Below, one piece after another: positions 33,430 through 41,777 of a stretch of 64,000 bases of DNA. The position numbers were made by a program, and so were the translations under genes. Numbering within the stretch: the first letter of the stretch is position 1; every line of letters starts with the position of its first letter. The notes below the pieces were generated by a model that saw only the letters and a program-made list of their open reading frames with translations, did no database searches and was not told the DNA's origin. The DNA comes from CAG-791 sp045546175 (GTDB lineage: Bacteria; Bacillota; Clostridia; Lachnospirales; Lachnospiraceae), in the NCBI GenBank assembly GCA_045546175.1, contig JAZQCI010000103.1, positions 1 to 64,000 of the forward strand, in the 5' to 3' direction.

Positions 33430-33433
33430 GAAA

Positions 33434-33465
33434 AAACCGGGCAGTGATATGGTTCACTGTCCGGT
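33434..33465 (-). terminator. Terminator after the Prp-like protease gene
   Basis: Minus-strand stem CCGGACAGTG / CACTGCCCGG with loop AACCATAT (one T-G type pair), followed by TTTTTTC. Confidence 0.8.
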
Positions 33466-33487
33466 ATCTGTTACAAAAATCCCACCG

Positions 33488-33829
33488 TCAAAATTCGAAA
33501 TACTTTGATGTTTCTAAAAAATCAATATCGATAATTATCGCCAGCGGTCTCTCTTTCCGTATCGCCATCAGCTGAGAAACGCCCGCCGTCAGGACAACCC
33601 TGCAAGCACGGTCTGCGTAATCGACCTGCGACAGGTCAATGATAATCTCGCCGCCGTGTTCCTGAGGGTCAGAGAACGACGTTTCCGGTACTCCCGCAAC
33701 CGTCAGCCCGGCAATCATCATCTGTACCGTCGCTGAAACCGCCGTGCAAATGATTTCATGGTCGGGTTCTTCCCTCGGTGCATGTCCACGGATAATCAAC
33801 CTGTCGTCATTAATCGTTACAATTATCAC
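33488..33829 (-). CDS. Prp-like cysteine protease (YsxB/DUF464 family)
   Basis: 113 aa from a GTG with GGGAAAG upstream. It resembles the ribosomal-processing protease Prp, which removes the N-terminal extension of ribosomal protein L27 in Firmicutes: RLIIRGHAPREEPDHEIICT, with His16 and Cys28 at the positions of the catalytic pair, and AVSATVQMMIAGL. In S. aureus, Prp also trims capsid and scaffold proteins of phage 80alpha. The gene sits between the minor head and scaffold genes, where a prohead protease would be expected. The putative substrates are the four structural proteins beginning with Y/F-x-F-x-[IV]-F. Confidence 0.8.
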   Translation of the reverse strand: MIIVTINDDRLIIRGHAPREEPDHEIICTAVSATVQMMIAGLTVAGVPETSFSDPQEHGGEIIIDLSQVDYADRACRVVLTAGVSQLMAIRKERPLAIIIDIDFLETSKYFEF

Positions 33830-33950
33830 TTTCGCTTTCCCTTTCCAGTTTTGTGAAATCGTATCCCATGGAAGCCAGCGTCTTGTGGACATGCTCCGTG
33901 TAGGTAAACATGTCATTCTCTTTCTCGTATCTAACCTGAATCGGGTTCAT
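33810..33950 (-). CDS. Small head-module protein, 46 aa
   Basis: Short frame MNPIQVRYEKENDMFTYTEH continuing to ESESDNCND and TAA. It begins with GAGGAAAGAG eight bases upstream and its ATG overlaps the stop of the thioredoxin-like gene (ATGA); it ends 17 bases inside the Prp-like gene start. This tight coupling on both sides suggests a real gene. It is too short to assign a function. Confidence 0.6.
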   Translation of the reverse strand: MNPIQVRYEKENDMFTYTEHVHKTLASMGYDFTKLERESESDNCND

Positions 33951-34228
33951 TCTCTTTCCTCAATGTCTTTCACATTGTCAAGCCACATACAGATTTCCTC
34001 AGGCTTCGGTGCCGTCCCCACAAAGCGGTGAACTTCCTTCCCATCTTCGACGAAAATGAAGACCGGGACATGCCTTACCCTGTGCGCTCCGCACCATACC
34101 GGGTCATCCTCTGCTACCTTTTTTTCAATGGAATTTTCCATATATTTTGGCAATACATCTAAGACTGTACGCTCCACGTACTTACATCGCGGGCAGTATC
34201 GCCCGGATACAAAAATCAGTTTTCTCAT
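33947..34228 (-). CDS. Thioredoxin/glutaredoxin-like protein
   Basis: 93 aa. CPRC active site at residues 12-15 (FVSGRYCPRCKYVERTVLD), followed by the cis-Pro segment RHVPVFIFVEDGKEV and FVGTAPKPEEI, the thioredoxin fold. It may reduce or form disulfides in head proteins, or act in host redox control; phage thioredoxins also serve as polymerase factors, but no phage polymerase is present. It lies in the head gene cluster between minor head protein and Prp-like protease. Confidence 0.75.
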   Translation of the reverse strand: MRKLIFVSGRYCPRCKYVERTVLDVLPKYMENSIEKKVAEDDPVWCGAHRVRHVPVFIFVEDGKEVHRFVGTAPKPEEICMWLDNVKDIEERE

Positions 34229-35268
34229 GACTTGAAACCTTTCAAATACTTCCCTAACTGCGAGTCCATGAAATCATCGAAATCCCCCGTCACAGGTGTT
34301 ACTGTGCATCTGCACCATGGGTGCATTGGTGGGAAGTTCTCTCCCGGAACCCGGTCTTTGTACTTAAACGGCCCGGCGTCCTGCAAAGCCATGCAAATTG
34401 GACAAACCAAAGCGTCATTGTATGTCGAGAACTTGTATTCCGTCACGCCGCTCAGTTCGTTCAAGCACGCACTTGTCTCCGCCATCACCCGGGTGTTCTC
34501 TGTATACGTCAACCGGGTCAGGTCGTTTTTGGTGAAGCCTTTGAATTTTGTCATCATGTCACGAACAATGCGCTCCGTGCTATCGCCGCGAGCGAAGGCG
34601 TTCACCATCTGCGTGTTCATGTAATCCGCAAGTCTCATTTTGGACTCTAAGATTTTTCCCGGAATATCCGTCGGAAGCGTTACGGTCTTGTCTCCGTGCG
34701 TCATCATCGCCGCAAGTTCATCGAGAATTTCATGGCTCTGCATGGCGTCGACCGGTTTGAAATGGACAACAATGTGAGGATTATATACGCCCAGCCTTCC
34801 CTGCTGCCCCAATGCATCGCAATATGCGGTAAACGACGCTTCCGCCGTTTTTCCCACATATTTCAGCACTCTTTCGCTGTCTTTTATACCGTATTCTGCT
34901 AACGCCAGACGAATCTGTTCCTGCTCCGCTTGCAAGCGGTTCAGTCGATATATGCTTTCTCTCGCAGGTGTCAGGTGTGCATACTCAGGATGCATTTCGG
35001 CAAAGCCTTCCCAATCCTCGAAAATCTGCTTTCGCGTCGCCGCATCCGCTCCAATCATGAGTTTCCGGTACTCTATAATGCCGTCCTTATCCGCATACTT
35101 TTTGTAATATCCTTCAATCTGCTGTTCCAGACGTTTCGCCTCTGCTTCCATTGCGCTTAGCAGGCGTTTTTTCGCCTGCTTTTCCGCTCGCTCGACCTGC
35201 GCCTGTAATGCCTTCTCGGAACCCGCCCAATGCTCTTGGAATTTCTTTTTCCAATCTTTGTCAGCCAT
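34225..35268 (-). CDS. Minor head protein (Mu gpF/SPP1 gp7 family)
   Basis: 347 aa. The C-terminal half has the family motif with zinc-ligand-like residues: LTYTENTRVMAETSACLNEL, FSTYNDALVCPICMALQDAG and FPPMHPWCRCTVTPV. The N-terminal half is helical (EKALQAQVERAEKQAKKRLL). These proteins associate with the portal and are thought to aid DNA entry. Start overlaps the portal stop. Confidence 0.9.
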   Translation of the reverse strand: MADKDWKKKFQEHWAGSEKALQAQVERAEKQAKKRLLSAMEAEAKRLEQQIEGYYKKYADKDGIIEYRKLMIGADAATRKQIFEDWEGFAEMHPEYAHLTPARESIYRLNRLQAEQEQIRLALAEYGIKDSERVLKYVGKTAEASFTAYCDALGQQGRLGVYNPHIVVHFKPVDAMQSHEILDELAAMMTHGDKTVTLPTDIPGKILESKMRLADYMNTQMVNAFARGDSTERIVRDMMTKFKGFTKNDLTRLTYTENTRVMAETSACLNELSGVTEYKFSTYNDALVCPICMALQDAGPFKYKDRVPGENFPPMHPWCRCTVTPVTGDFDDFMDSQLGKYLKGFKS

Positions 35269-36626
35269 CAGGCATCACCGTCCTTGTCGGTCTTGTCCGT
35301 GCGGTCTATGTCATATCCGTCCGTCCATATCGCCGCCTGTTCTTTTTCCATCGCTTCGAGTTCTTTATCAGGGTCATCCACAATGGACAGGACTTCTAAC
35401 TGCTTGCGCTTCGAAACGATACCGGACAGCTTACCCGCTGCATCCGCCTCGTCGCCTAATACGTCCGGAAGCATCAAATTATATTTCCATGAAACCGCCG
35501 TCCACGCGTCATCTGACATCCCGGAACAGGGATTACTGAAAATCAAACGGTATCTGCGCTTGAAACCTTCGTCCAATTTTCGCTGTTTCCTTCCGGCGAG
35601 GTTTATCATCGCCTGCATGCGTTGTTTGAGTGCTTTCCCGGAAGCCTGTTGGAACCCCTCGGAATTCAGGTTGACGACGTTGCTTGTGCTGAAGATGTTC
35701 TTTTCCAGTCTGTTCAGCAGATTTTCCTGCGTCGTATCCGCTGACGGTCTGCCCAGAAAATCAATTTCCGGCATCTTGCCGTCGAACGTACCTGCCGAAT
35801 AAATGATATGATTATCACGCATCCACATCATACTTTCCTTGTCGATATCTGGGGCGCCAATGATTTTTAGATAGGCGTCTGCTAACGCTCGGACGTCATT
35901 GCATTTCTCTGATACGACTAAATTGTATGCGTCGACCGCTGACAACGCATCCTCAAAAACACCTTTTCTACTGATGTTCTGCGTGTACTCCGTCGCGGGA
36001 ACCCCGTCGAAACCATGAGGCAGCGGTTCTCCGTCCCACTGTATACCACCTTGTATGTGGAAATACCTTACGAAATCAGAATCCGAAATACTGCCTCTGC
36101 GCATTCCGTCGTAGTCGTAGTATGCCCTGACGAAATACAGCGGTTCCGGGTCAATGCCCTCATCGAATATCATAAATGCGTCCATTGGCGACAGATACGA
36201 CATATCTATCTCCCCGTCCGCGTCCACGTAATAGATTTCGTACGCACGTCCGAAAATAGATACCATCGTCGACAATTCAGCCGTATGGTCTGTCTGCCCG
36301 GAATAAGAATGAAGGTGTGTCAGATATTCCTGTACTGCCTCATCGTCCGAGGAAAAGGAAATCGGCTGTCCCATCAGAAAACCTTCGAAGGTATCCGTTA
36401 TCTCAGACGCAAAATTCATACTGATACGGCTATCAGGCTTCCATGCCGGTTTTTTCGGTAATTTGAAAATTTCATATCTGTTGTCATATGCGTCTTGAAG
36501 TGGCTTATATCGCGAAAGACACATTCGGTCATTTTTTGATATAAACTTGTACAGTTCCGTTTCCGTCAGAACCCTGTCAGACGGGTATCTAAAAATATCG
36601 GTCTTTTTCTTAAAATCATATCCCAT
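35268..36626 (-). CDS. Portal protein (SPP1 gp6-like)
   Basis: 452 aa, ring protein at the DNA entry vertex. Features are the N-terminal YKPLQDAYDNRYEIFKLPKK, DSRISMNFASEITDTFEGFL, YYVDADGEIDMSYLSPMDAF, and the helical ALSAVDAYNLVVSEKCNDVR, all typical of the SPP1 gp6 portal family. Acidic C-terminus. Encoded between the large terminase and minor head genes, the usual order. Confidence 0.92.
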   Translation of the reverse strand: MGYDFKKKTDIFRYPSDRVLTETELYKFISKNDRMCLSRYKPLQDAYDNRYEIFKLPKKPAWKPDSRISMNFASEITDTFEGFLMGQPISFSSDDEAVQEYLTHLHSYSGQTDHTAELSTMVSIFGRAYEIYYVDADGEIDMSYLSPMDAFMIFDEGIDPEPLYFVRAYYDYDGMRRGSISDSDFVRYFHIQGGIQWDGEPLPHGFDGVPATEYTQNISRKGVFEDALSAVDAYNLVVSEKCNDVRALADAYLKIIGAPDIDKESMMWMRDNHIIYSAGTFDGKMPEIDFLGRPSADTTQENLLNRLEKNIFSTSNVVNLNSEGFQQASGKALKQRMQAMINLAGRKQRKLDEGFKRRYRLIFSNPCSGMSDDAWTAVSWKYNLMLPDVLGDEADAAGKLSGIVSKRKQLEVLSIVDDPDKELEAMEKEQAAIWTDGYDIDRTDKTDKDGDA

Positions 36627-36629
36627 AAT

Positions 36630-37910
36630 TTACAATCCCCCTCTGAGGTAATCAGGATTTGCCGCAGGCTGTTTACTATCCAAAATCCTGCACAAGGAAG
36701 CCGCGCTATCCGGGGCATCGTCATGCGCCGCCTGCTCGTTGTAGTCAGTTATCATTTCTAAGTAATTCAAATCCGTTTCCGGTATCCAATGTATCTTTTT
36801 CCACATCTTTTTGAGATGTGTCGTTATCTTTATGTACTTGTTTTGTTGCTCGTGGTATGTCGCCGCCGGTATCTCTAGCCCCTGAAGGCTCTTAGCCAAA
36901 TATCCCTTGTCCGCGTTTCTTTCTGAATAGATAGTCCCGCAACGGTATTCCGACCAGTCGTTATATATATCCGTCAGGCAGTTCTCCACATGCGCCTCGG
37001 GCCATATCCGTCCATACGCCGTAATACTTCCATCTAAATTCCGCTTCATGATGGTAAATGCTACGGCATCGCCGCCGCCATATGCCGCATCGATATGACC
37101 AATGCCGTTGTACAACTGCTCAACTTTGCCATCCAGTAGCGCGTCCGCGAACAATTCCGTGCCATCCGCGATGTGGCGAAGTTCGTAATTCGCCGCGAAC
37201 AGGCTCGGTGACATTTGCTCCTTAATTTTTGCCAACTTTTCGGGCGGTATCAGCCCGGTACTGTAACAGTCGACTTTCTTAATGTTCGGCATCAGGGAGA
37301 ACGCGTCTGACGCGCTCCACGGGGTTCCGCAGTTCACGAACCTGCCGCCGCGGTTACAGATGTTAATCAGTTCCTGATACCGTATCTTTGTCGCTTCGCG
37401 CTCCGCCTTGCTCACCCGGTCTTTCAAGTTCACAATGTCGTCGGTCACGACTATATCTGCGTGCTTACCTGTTATCGACGTCCCGATACCTAATCCGACT
37501 ATCTGTGAAGCACCTCTAATGCCGGTCACCAAATTCGTATTGATTTCCGTTTCCGACTTCGTAGTCAGAATTAGCGGCTGCCCGTATACGATACGAGACA
37601 TTTCCTGCATACATCCTGACTGCAAGATTTTCTGCGACTGCTTACAGATTTCCTTTACGTCCGTATCCGTCTTTCTGAAATACAGTAAATTTTCGTTCGG
37701 CTGTTCGAACGCATGCAATGCAAAAAACAGCGATAACGTCGTCGTTTTATACGAACCACGGTGCGCCTGAAGCGTCTGGTCGTCATGCCGGTACAGCCAA
37801 TCCCTTAGCCACTCGTTATGCAGGTCGGTCAAATCTTTGAAGCCAACCCAGTGTCCGACTTCCACAGGACGCTCCCATAACATGCGGAAAATCTCATCAC
37901 GACTAATCAC
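36630..37910 (-). CDS. terL: Terminase large subunit
   Basis: 426 aa. ATPase and nuclease that packages DNA. Walker A-like HRGSYKTTTLS (residues 49-59), Walker B IVVTDDIV (near 155) and an RNase-H-like nuclease with DAAYGGGD near 274 and DAPDSAAS near 402. GTG start overlapping the stop of the small subunit. Typical of cos/pac siphoviruses of Clostridia. Confidence 0.92.
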   Translation of the reverse strand: MISRDEIFRMLWERPVEVGHWVGFKDLTDLHNEWLRDWLYRHDDQTLQAHRGSYKTTTLSLFFALHAFEQPNENLLYFRKTDTDVKEICKQSQKILQSGCMQEMSRIVYGQPLILTTKSETEINTNLVTGIRGASQIVGLGIGTSITGKHADIVVTDDIVNLKDRVSKAEREATKIRYQELINICNRGGRFVNCGTPWSASDAFSLMPNIKKVDCYSTGLIPPEKLAKIKEQMSPSLFAANYELRHIADGTELFADALLDGKVEQLYNGIGHIDAAYGGGDAVAFTIMKRNLDGSITAYGRIWPEAHVENCLTDIYNDWSEYRCGTIYSERNADKGYLAKSLQGLEIPAATYHEQQNKYIKITTHLKKMWKKIHWIPETDLNYLEMITDYNEQAAHDDAPDSAASLCRILDSKQPAANPDYLRGGL

Positions 37911-38434
37911 GTGTCATCACCGCCCATCATGGACATCTTGCTGAAGTAATCCGCCATAGCCTTTTGGCTATCGTCCAAATCAACGCCGGTTTCAGATACC
38001 TTTTCGTTCTGCTTTTTCAGCATCTCTGCCTGTTGTCTGCGCACCTCTGCCGCGGCTTCTTTCGCCGCAATATCCGCTTCCTTCGCTCTTTCGTCCTGCT
38101 CGGTGCCTTTGTCCTGACCGCCGTATTTCGCAACCCACTCTGCCGCTTTGACGTTTCCTTTGAGCGCCGCTTTCATCATTGTGCTAGACAATAATGTTTG
38201 CATATCCGGGTCTAACCCCAGGTCGGTCATCTGTTTTTTCAGGACATCATCAGGTATGTCCATCATCAAAATCGCAGTTATAGCCCGTCTGAGGTCTGCT
38301 TTTTTGCGCCGTGCCGCGCCTGAAGCCTTACCACCCATCTGCCTAATTTTTCTCTGTTCATTTTCTGGTCGGCGGTTAAACGGGATGAGATTATCACGCC
38401 CATCATAGCCGCCCGCATCTCTGCCCTTGGCCAT
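37907..38434 (-). CDS. terS: Terminase small subunit (putative)
   Basis: 175 aa. Basic N-terminus (NRRPENEQRKIRQMGGKASG), a central helical region (LRRAITAILMMDIPDDVLKK) and a coiled, acidic C-terminal half. This is the general form of small terminase subunits recognising phage DNA ends, and it sits right before the large subunit with a 4-base overlap. No specific HTH motif is obvious, so the assignment is mostly positional. Confidence 0.7.
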   Translation of the reverse strand: MAKGRDAGGYDGRDNLIPFNRRPENEQRKIRQMGGKASGAARRKKADLRRAITAILMMDIPDDVLKKQMTDLGLDPDMQTLLSSTMMKAALKGNVKAAEWVAKYGGQDKGTEQDERAKEADIAAKEAAAEVRRQQAEMLKKQNEKVSETGVDLDDSQKAMADYFSKMSMMGGDDT

Positions 38435-38459
38435 GCTAGCCGCCTCTCTTTCTTATAAA

Positions 38460-39233
38460 TTAAAAAACAGCCTCGGGGGCTGGCGTCTTATTTTCTTCTA
38501 TCGCTTTTTCTATTCTTCCCCTTGCTGTTTCGAAGAATTTCTCGTTAAGTTCTATTCCGATGAACTTGCGCCCGGTATTGACAGCCGCCACCCCTGTAGA
38601 ACCGGAACCCATCACGTTATCTAATACAGCGTCTCCCGGGTTCGTATACGTTTTTATCAGATATTCCAGTAACGGAACCGGTTTTTGTGTGGGATGGGAC
38701 CCGTTAGTAGGAGCGTTAGAGTATTTGATTACATCAACCGGGTAGCGTTCACCCGTCTCTGAACCGGTATCGCGTAGTTTAAATTTGTCATAGATAGGTG
38801 TATATCGGTTATCGCTACCTTTTCTGAAATATGGTTTTGAAATCCATTTTTGCGGGTTGTATGTCGGAAGTTTCTTGTAAAAAACCAATATGTTTTCATG
38901 CGCCCGAAGCGGCATACGTTTTGCGTTTAAAAATCCCGCCGGTCGTGTTTTCCACCATATCCACTCATATCTGAATGTCTTCATGTTAGAACGAACCAGT
39001 TCCGCGCTGAACGGCATTTGAGAAAACAGTACAACTGCGCCGTTTGGCTTAACGACTCTCCAATACTGCTCCCACAATTGGTCTAGCGCGATTGGAACGT
39101 CCCAATCGCAGTTTGTCGTCCCATACGGCAGGTCAGCAAGTATCATATCAACTGACCCGTCCGGTATCTCCTTCATTCTTTCGAGGCAGTCGCCCCGCAT
39201 CAGGGAGACGCCGTTCACAAATTCAAGGCTCAT
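38460..39233 (-). CDS. Beta-class DNA methyltransferase
   Basis: 257 aa. Motif IV DLPYGTTNCDWD (about 35-46) precedes motif I DNVMGSGSTGVAAV near residue 213, the beta order of N6-adenine or N4-cytosine methyltransferases. NGSHPTQKPVPLLEYLI is also typical. It probably modifies phage DNA against host restriction. Its ATG overlaps the stop of the SAM synthetase gene, so enzyme and cofactor supplier are co-translated. Target site unknown. Confidence 0.88.
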   Translation of the reverse strand: MSLEFVNGVSLMRGDCLERMKEIPDGSVDMILADLPYGTTNCDWDVPIALDQLWEQYWRVVKPNGAVVLFSQMPFSAELVRSNMKTFRYEWIWWKTRPAGFLNAKRMPLRAHENILVFYKKLPTYNPQKWISKPYFRKGSDNRYTPIYDKFKLRDTGSETGERYPVDVIKYSNAPTNGSHPTQKPVPLLEYLIKTYTNPGDAVLDNVMGSGSTGVAAVNTGRKFIGIELNEKFFETARGRIEKAIEENKTPAPEAVF

Positions 39234-40018
39234 CTTATCAGTCCCCACTCCGCAAACTTTTCAAATCCGCCGCAATCCTGTATGTACGCTCTCGCCATCT
39301 CGACTATCACCGCATACGGCAGCCCGTCCACAGTTTCGTCTCCAATCGCGCAGGACAATTCCACAGGTTTTCCTGTCGCCTGCGCCTTCAGAAACGCATA
39401 TATGTTCACCGATACGTCAGCCTTGCTCAGGTCTTTTCCATGCAATCCGCCGCCGGTCACGCTGTCCGCCATGTCGGAACCCAATTTTCTGTTTACTGCG
39501 CCGGTATCAACGTCCGTCCCGCCTGTCCAATCCCCCAAAGGATTTACAACCGCTCCCGGAAATTCCTTGCGCAGTTCATCGCCGTCTGCGTTACTCTGAC
39601 AAATTATCAGCCGCCCGCCGTCAAGAATATACTTGCCGTCATGCGGGTATTTTCTGTATATCCCTCTGGCAATCCGTGTCAGTTCTTTTTGCTCGTCGGT
39701 CACGGGCATCCCCCGGAAGATACCATTATCTCCGCAACGGAACCCGTCCATCTGGTTCTGCGCCAAGTGTTCATCCTGAGGACGTTCATAGTAATTCGTC
39801 AGCAGTCTGCCACCCGCAATCCTGTTCACGATTTCTTCGACCTTGCATGTTTTAATGTGAACGCTCGTTTCCGCGATAATATGGCAAACTCCATGTCCAA
39901 TTAGGACTTCCACGGCAATTCTCGGGTCTTCCTGAATGCCATAAGCCAGGTCGACAATCGCCCCGGCAATTCTGTCCGCTATTTTGTCAACATGGGACGG
40001 GTTCACGCGTTCATACAT
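39230..40018 (-). CDS. Phage-encoded short S-adenosylmethionine synthetase
   Basis: 262 aa; cellular MetK is 380-400 aa. MetK-like segments are VNPSHVDKIADRIAGAIVDL (in place of SExVxxGHPDKxxDxISDAIxD), NPLGDWTGGTDVDTGAVNRK, and VTGGGLHGKDLSKADVSVNI (compare GGGAFSGKDPTKVDRSAAY). It would make SAM from methionine and ATP. Some conserved positions have drifted (His of GHPD is at SHVD) and the protein is shortened, so activity needs proof. It starts after GAGGG and is coupled to the methyltransferase gene that follows. Confidence 0.8.
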   Translation of the reverse strand: MYERVNPSHVDKIADRIAGAIVDLAYGIQEDPRIAVEVLIGHGVCHIIAETSVHIKTCKVEEIVNRIAGGRLLTNYYERPQDEHLAQNQMDGFRCGDNGIFRGMPVTDEQKELTRIARGIYRKYPHDGKYILDGGRLIICQSNADGDELRKEFPGAVVNPLGDWTGGTDVDTGAVNRKLGSDMADSVTGGGLHGKDLSKADVSVNIYAFLKAQATGKPVELSCAIGDETVDGLPYAVIVEMARAYIQDCGGFEKFAEWGLIR

Positions 40019-40542
40019 ATTCTTTCCCTCTTTAATCTTCCCTTTTTCCATCCATCTGATAAAAAAGAAAACAGCTGTTCGACATACACATATCGTTCAA
40101 CTGTCCCATCATTTATCCATCTTTTACGACTTGTATCCTCTCGAAGCTTTTGCCGTACTTCTTTCGATACAACCCGTCCACGATTTGCTGCACCTATTTT
40201 CTCTTTCGTACTGCCGTAATTGATATTATATTTATGCGTGCACCATTCGAGGTTGTTGACGTTGTTGTTTGATTTATCTTCATCTATATGGTTTACATCG
40301 GTGTATTCGTTCGGATTTTCTATAAATGCACTCGCAACCAAACGATGAACTAAACAGTTTTTCTTTTTACCGTCTTTCCATAAATACACCCTACGATATC
40401 CATTTTTCTGAATGTCACCCTTTAACAAAACACACTCGTTCTTTATACTGCGTATTTCTCCAAGTGATGACGCTTGATAATGTCCTTCATAACCGGGAAT
40501 ATCTTTCCATATTTCAGGTGCCGGGTTTACTTTTTCAAACAT
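40003..40542 (-). CDS. NUMOD4/HNH endonuclease
   Basis: 179 aa. N-terminal NUMOD4 motif (EIWKDIPGYEGHYQASSLGE, IRSIKNE) and an HNH-type core (VHRLVASAFIENPNEYTDVN, HIDEDKSNNNVNNLEWCTHK). Free-standing homing-type nucleases of this kind are common in phages and can also assist packaging. Its 3' end overlaps the ribosome binding site and start of the SAM synthetase gene by 16 bases, which suggests it inserted between existing genes. Confidence 0.88.
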   Translation of the reverse strand: MFEKVNPAPEIWKDIPGYEGHYQASSLGEIRSIKNECVLLKGDIQKNGYRRVYLWKDGKKKNCLVHRLVASAFIENPNEYTDVNHIDEDKSNNNVNNLEWCTHKYNINYGSTKEKIGAANRGRVVSKEVRQKLREDTSRKRWINDGTVERYVYVEQLFSFLSDGWKKGRLKRERICMNA

Positions 40543-40825
40543 CTTTTTCTCCGTTTTCCTCTTCCACGTCCCCGCACGGAATCATGTCGTTTTTATAATC
40601 TGTATATTTTTCCAGAAATGTGTCAACAGACACACCCGATACGTTTTTCGGCGGGTCCGTAACTTTCAGTTTGAACAGGTCAATATGATTTCTTTGCTCG
40701 GGCCAGTCATCGTGCGGTTCACATGTCAGCCCATTATTTTTCGAGTATTCATCAAACGCGCCGTATTTTGACCATGCAGTCATGCCCGAAGCACGCCCGT
40801 TCTTATCAAACAACACATAACGCAT
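40535..40825 (-). CDS. Unknown early-region protein
   Basis: 96 aa, acidic, no membrane segment. The start MRYVLFDKNGRASGMTAWSK could be a small beta-hairpin; the C-terminus is charged (GDVEEENGEKDV). I recognise no family. Overlaps the HNH gene by 8 bases. Confidence 0.6.
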   Translation of the reverse strand: MRYVLFDKNGRASGMTAWSKYGAFDEYSKNNGLTCEPHDDWPEQRNHIDLFKLKVTDPPKNVSGVSVDTFLEKYTDYKNDMIPCGDVEEENGEKDV

Positions 40826-40856
40826 TTTTGTCTCGGTCGCTCCCTTTCATTGATTT

Positions 40857-41051
40857 TTATTTCATCATTTTCACCGTGATGTTCCCCTGAATGTAGGGAA
40901 ATTTTTCATTACGGCTAACCTTTATCGACTTAATATCTGTAGCCGCATCGTCTACCGCAAGTTCTTCGATGAACTGCTTCGCGTTTTCCGGCCCCATGAA
41001 AACCGTACGCTTGTCACCACTAACGTATGTAATCTTTACCTTTAACAACAT
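40857..41051 (-). CDS. Unknown small protein
   Basis: 64 aa from an ATG with AAAGGAG seven bases upstream (MLLKVKITYVSGDKRTVFMG). Short beta-rich protein, no known family. The leader carries the motif ATGAGAGCG shared with other early genes and, further upstream (41187-41218), a very stable hairpin. Confidence 0.6.
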   Translation of the reverse strand: MLLKVKITYVSGDKRTVFMGPENAKQFIEELAVDDAATDIKSIKVSRNEKFPYIQGNITVKMMK

Positions 41052-41186
41052 AATTTTCTCCTTTCGCCCTTTCGCTCTCATATGTCCATTGATACACAAC
41101 GCTACGTCCCGGTGCTGTATGTGTGAGAGCAGAGGTGGAGATAACCTCTAAATCAACATCAGGGCGCAACGCTCTATACCAATGGG

Positions 41187-41218
41187 GACGGGTATCCGGC
41201 GAACCGGATTAACCCGTC
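41187..41218. other. Very stable hairpin with TTCG loop in a leader region
   Basis: On the minus strand, GACGGGT-TA-ATCCGG, loop TTCG, CCGGAT-ACCCGTC: two stacked stems of 6 and 7 bp. No T-run follows on the minus strand; on the plus strand TCTTTTATA follows. It could protect the transcript end or act as an attenuator. The 41052-41237 interval has no gene. Confidence 0.55.
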
Positions 41219-41237
41219 TCTTTTATACATCTGTCAG

Positions 41238-41714
41238 TCAACCAACTACCTGCTTATGGAATTTACTACGTCGCATACCGCAAGGGCAGAAAAGCATGTC
41301 GTAAACGTCCCAGCCTGCTCTGCGCCTATCATACGCACGTCTGTAATCCAGCCCGAAAATCTGCACCCATTCTGCGAGCGGTTTCTCGACTCCGCCGAAA
41401 ACAACGCGGATACTATTCGAGCGGTTCCATGCCTGCTGTTGCGCAGTCACCCATCTACAATTTTCAGGCGTATAATCACCGTCGCTGTCTATGCGGTCTA
41501 ACTGGAGATTTTCCGCATACCCATGTTCCAACGCCCAGTCCCGGAAATTCTCGAAACTGTGTTTCCATGCGTCACAAACGCGGATACCTTTTCCGCCGTA
41601 ATACCGCTCGTAATCGCGCCCTTTTGAAGGACAACTGCATCGTGTGTTCATGTTGTCCCATATGCGGTACAGCCTTGTACGCTGTTGCGCGTCTCTCTTG
41701 AAATCGCAAACCAT
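41238..41714 (-). CDS. Phage nuclease-like protein (LDRIDxDGxYxPxNCRW type)
   Basis: 158 aa from the start used here; other in-frame ATGs are at 41729 and 41771, the latter upstream of a terminator. The block TRLYRIWDNMNTRCSCPSKG, YGGKGIRVCDAWKHSFENFR and LDRIDSDGDYTPENCRWVTA is common in phage proteins annotated as HNH-like or DNA-binding homing proteins; the D/H/N-rich second half suggests a His-Me finger nuclease. It follows the ssb terminator and is likely an inserted homing-type gene. Confidence 0.65.
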   Translation of the reverse strand: MVCDFKRDAQQRTRLYRIWDNMNTRCSCPSKGRDYERYYGGKGIRVCDAWKHSFENFRDWALEHGYAENLQLDRIDSDGDYTPENCRWVTAQQQAWNRSNSIRVVFGGVEKPLAEWVQIFGLDYRRAYDRRRAGWDVYDMLFCPCGMRRSKFHKQVVG

Positions 41715-41728
41715 CCCCGAATACCCCA

Positions 41729-41765
41729 TAAAAAAGGACACCCTCCATCTGTAGGAAGGTGTCCG
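41729..41765 (-). terminator. Terminator after ssb
   Basis: Minus-strand stem GGACACCTTCC / GGAGGGTGTCC with loop TACAGAT, then TTTTTTA. Confidence 0.8.
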
Positions 41766-41777
41766 TTTCAATTTCTA

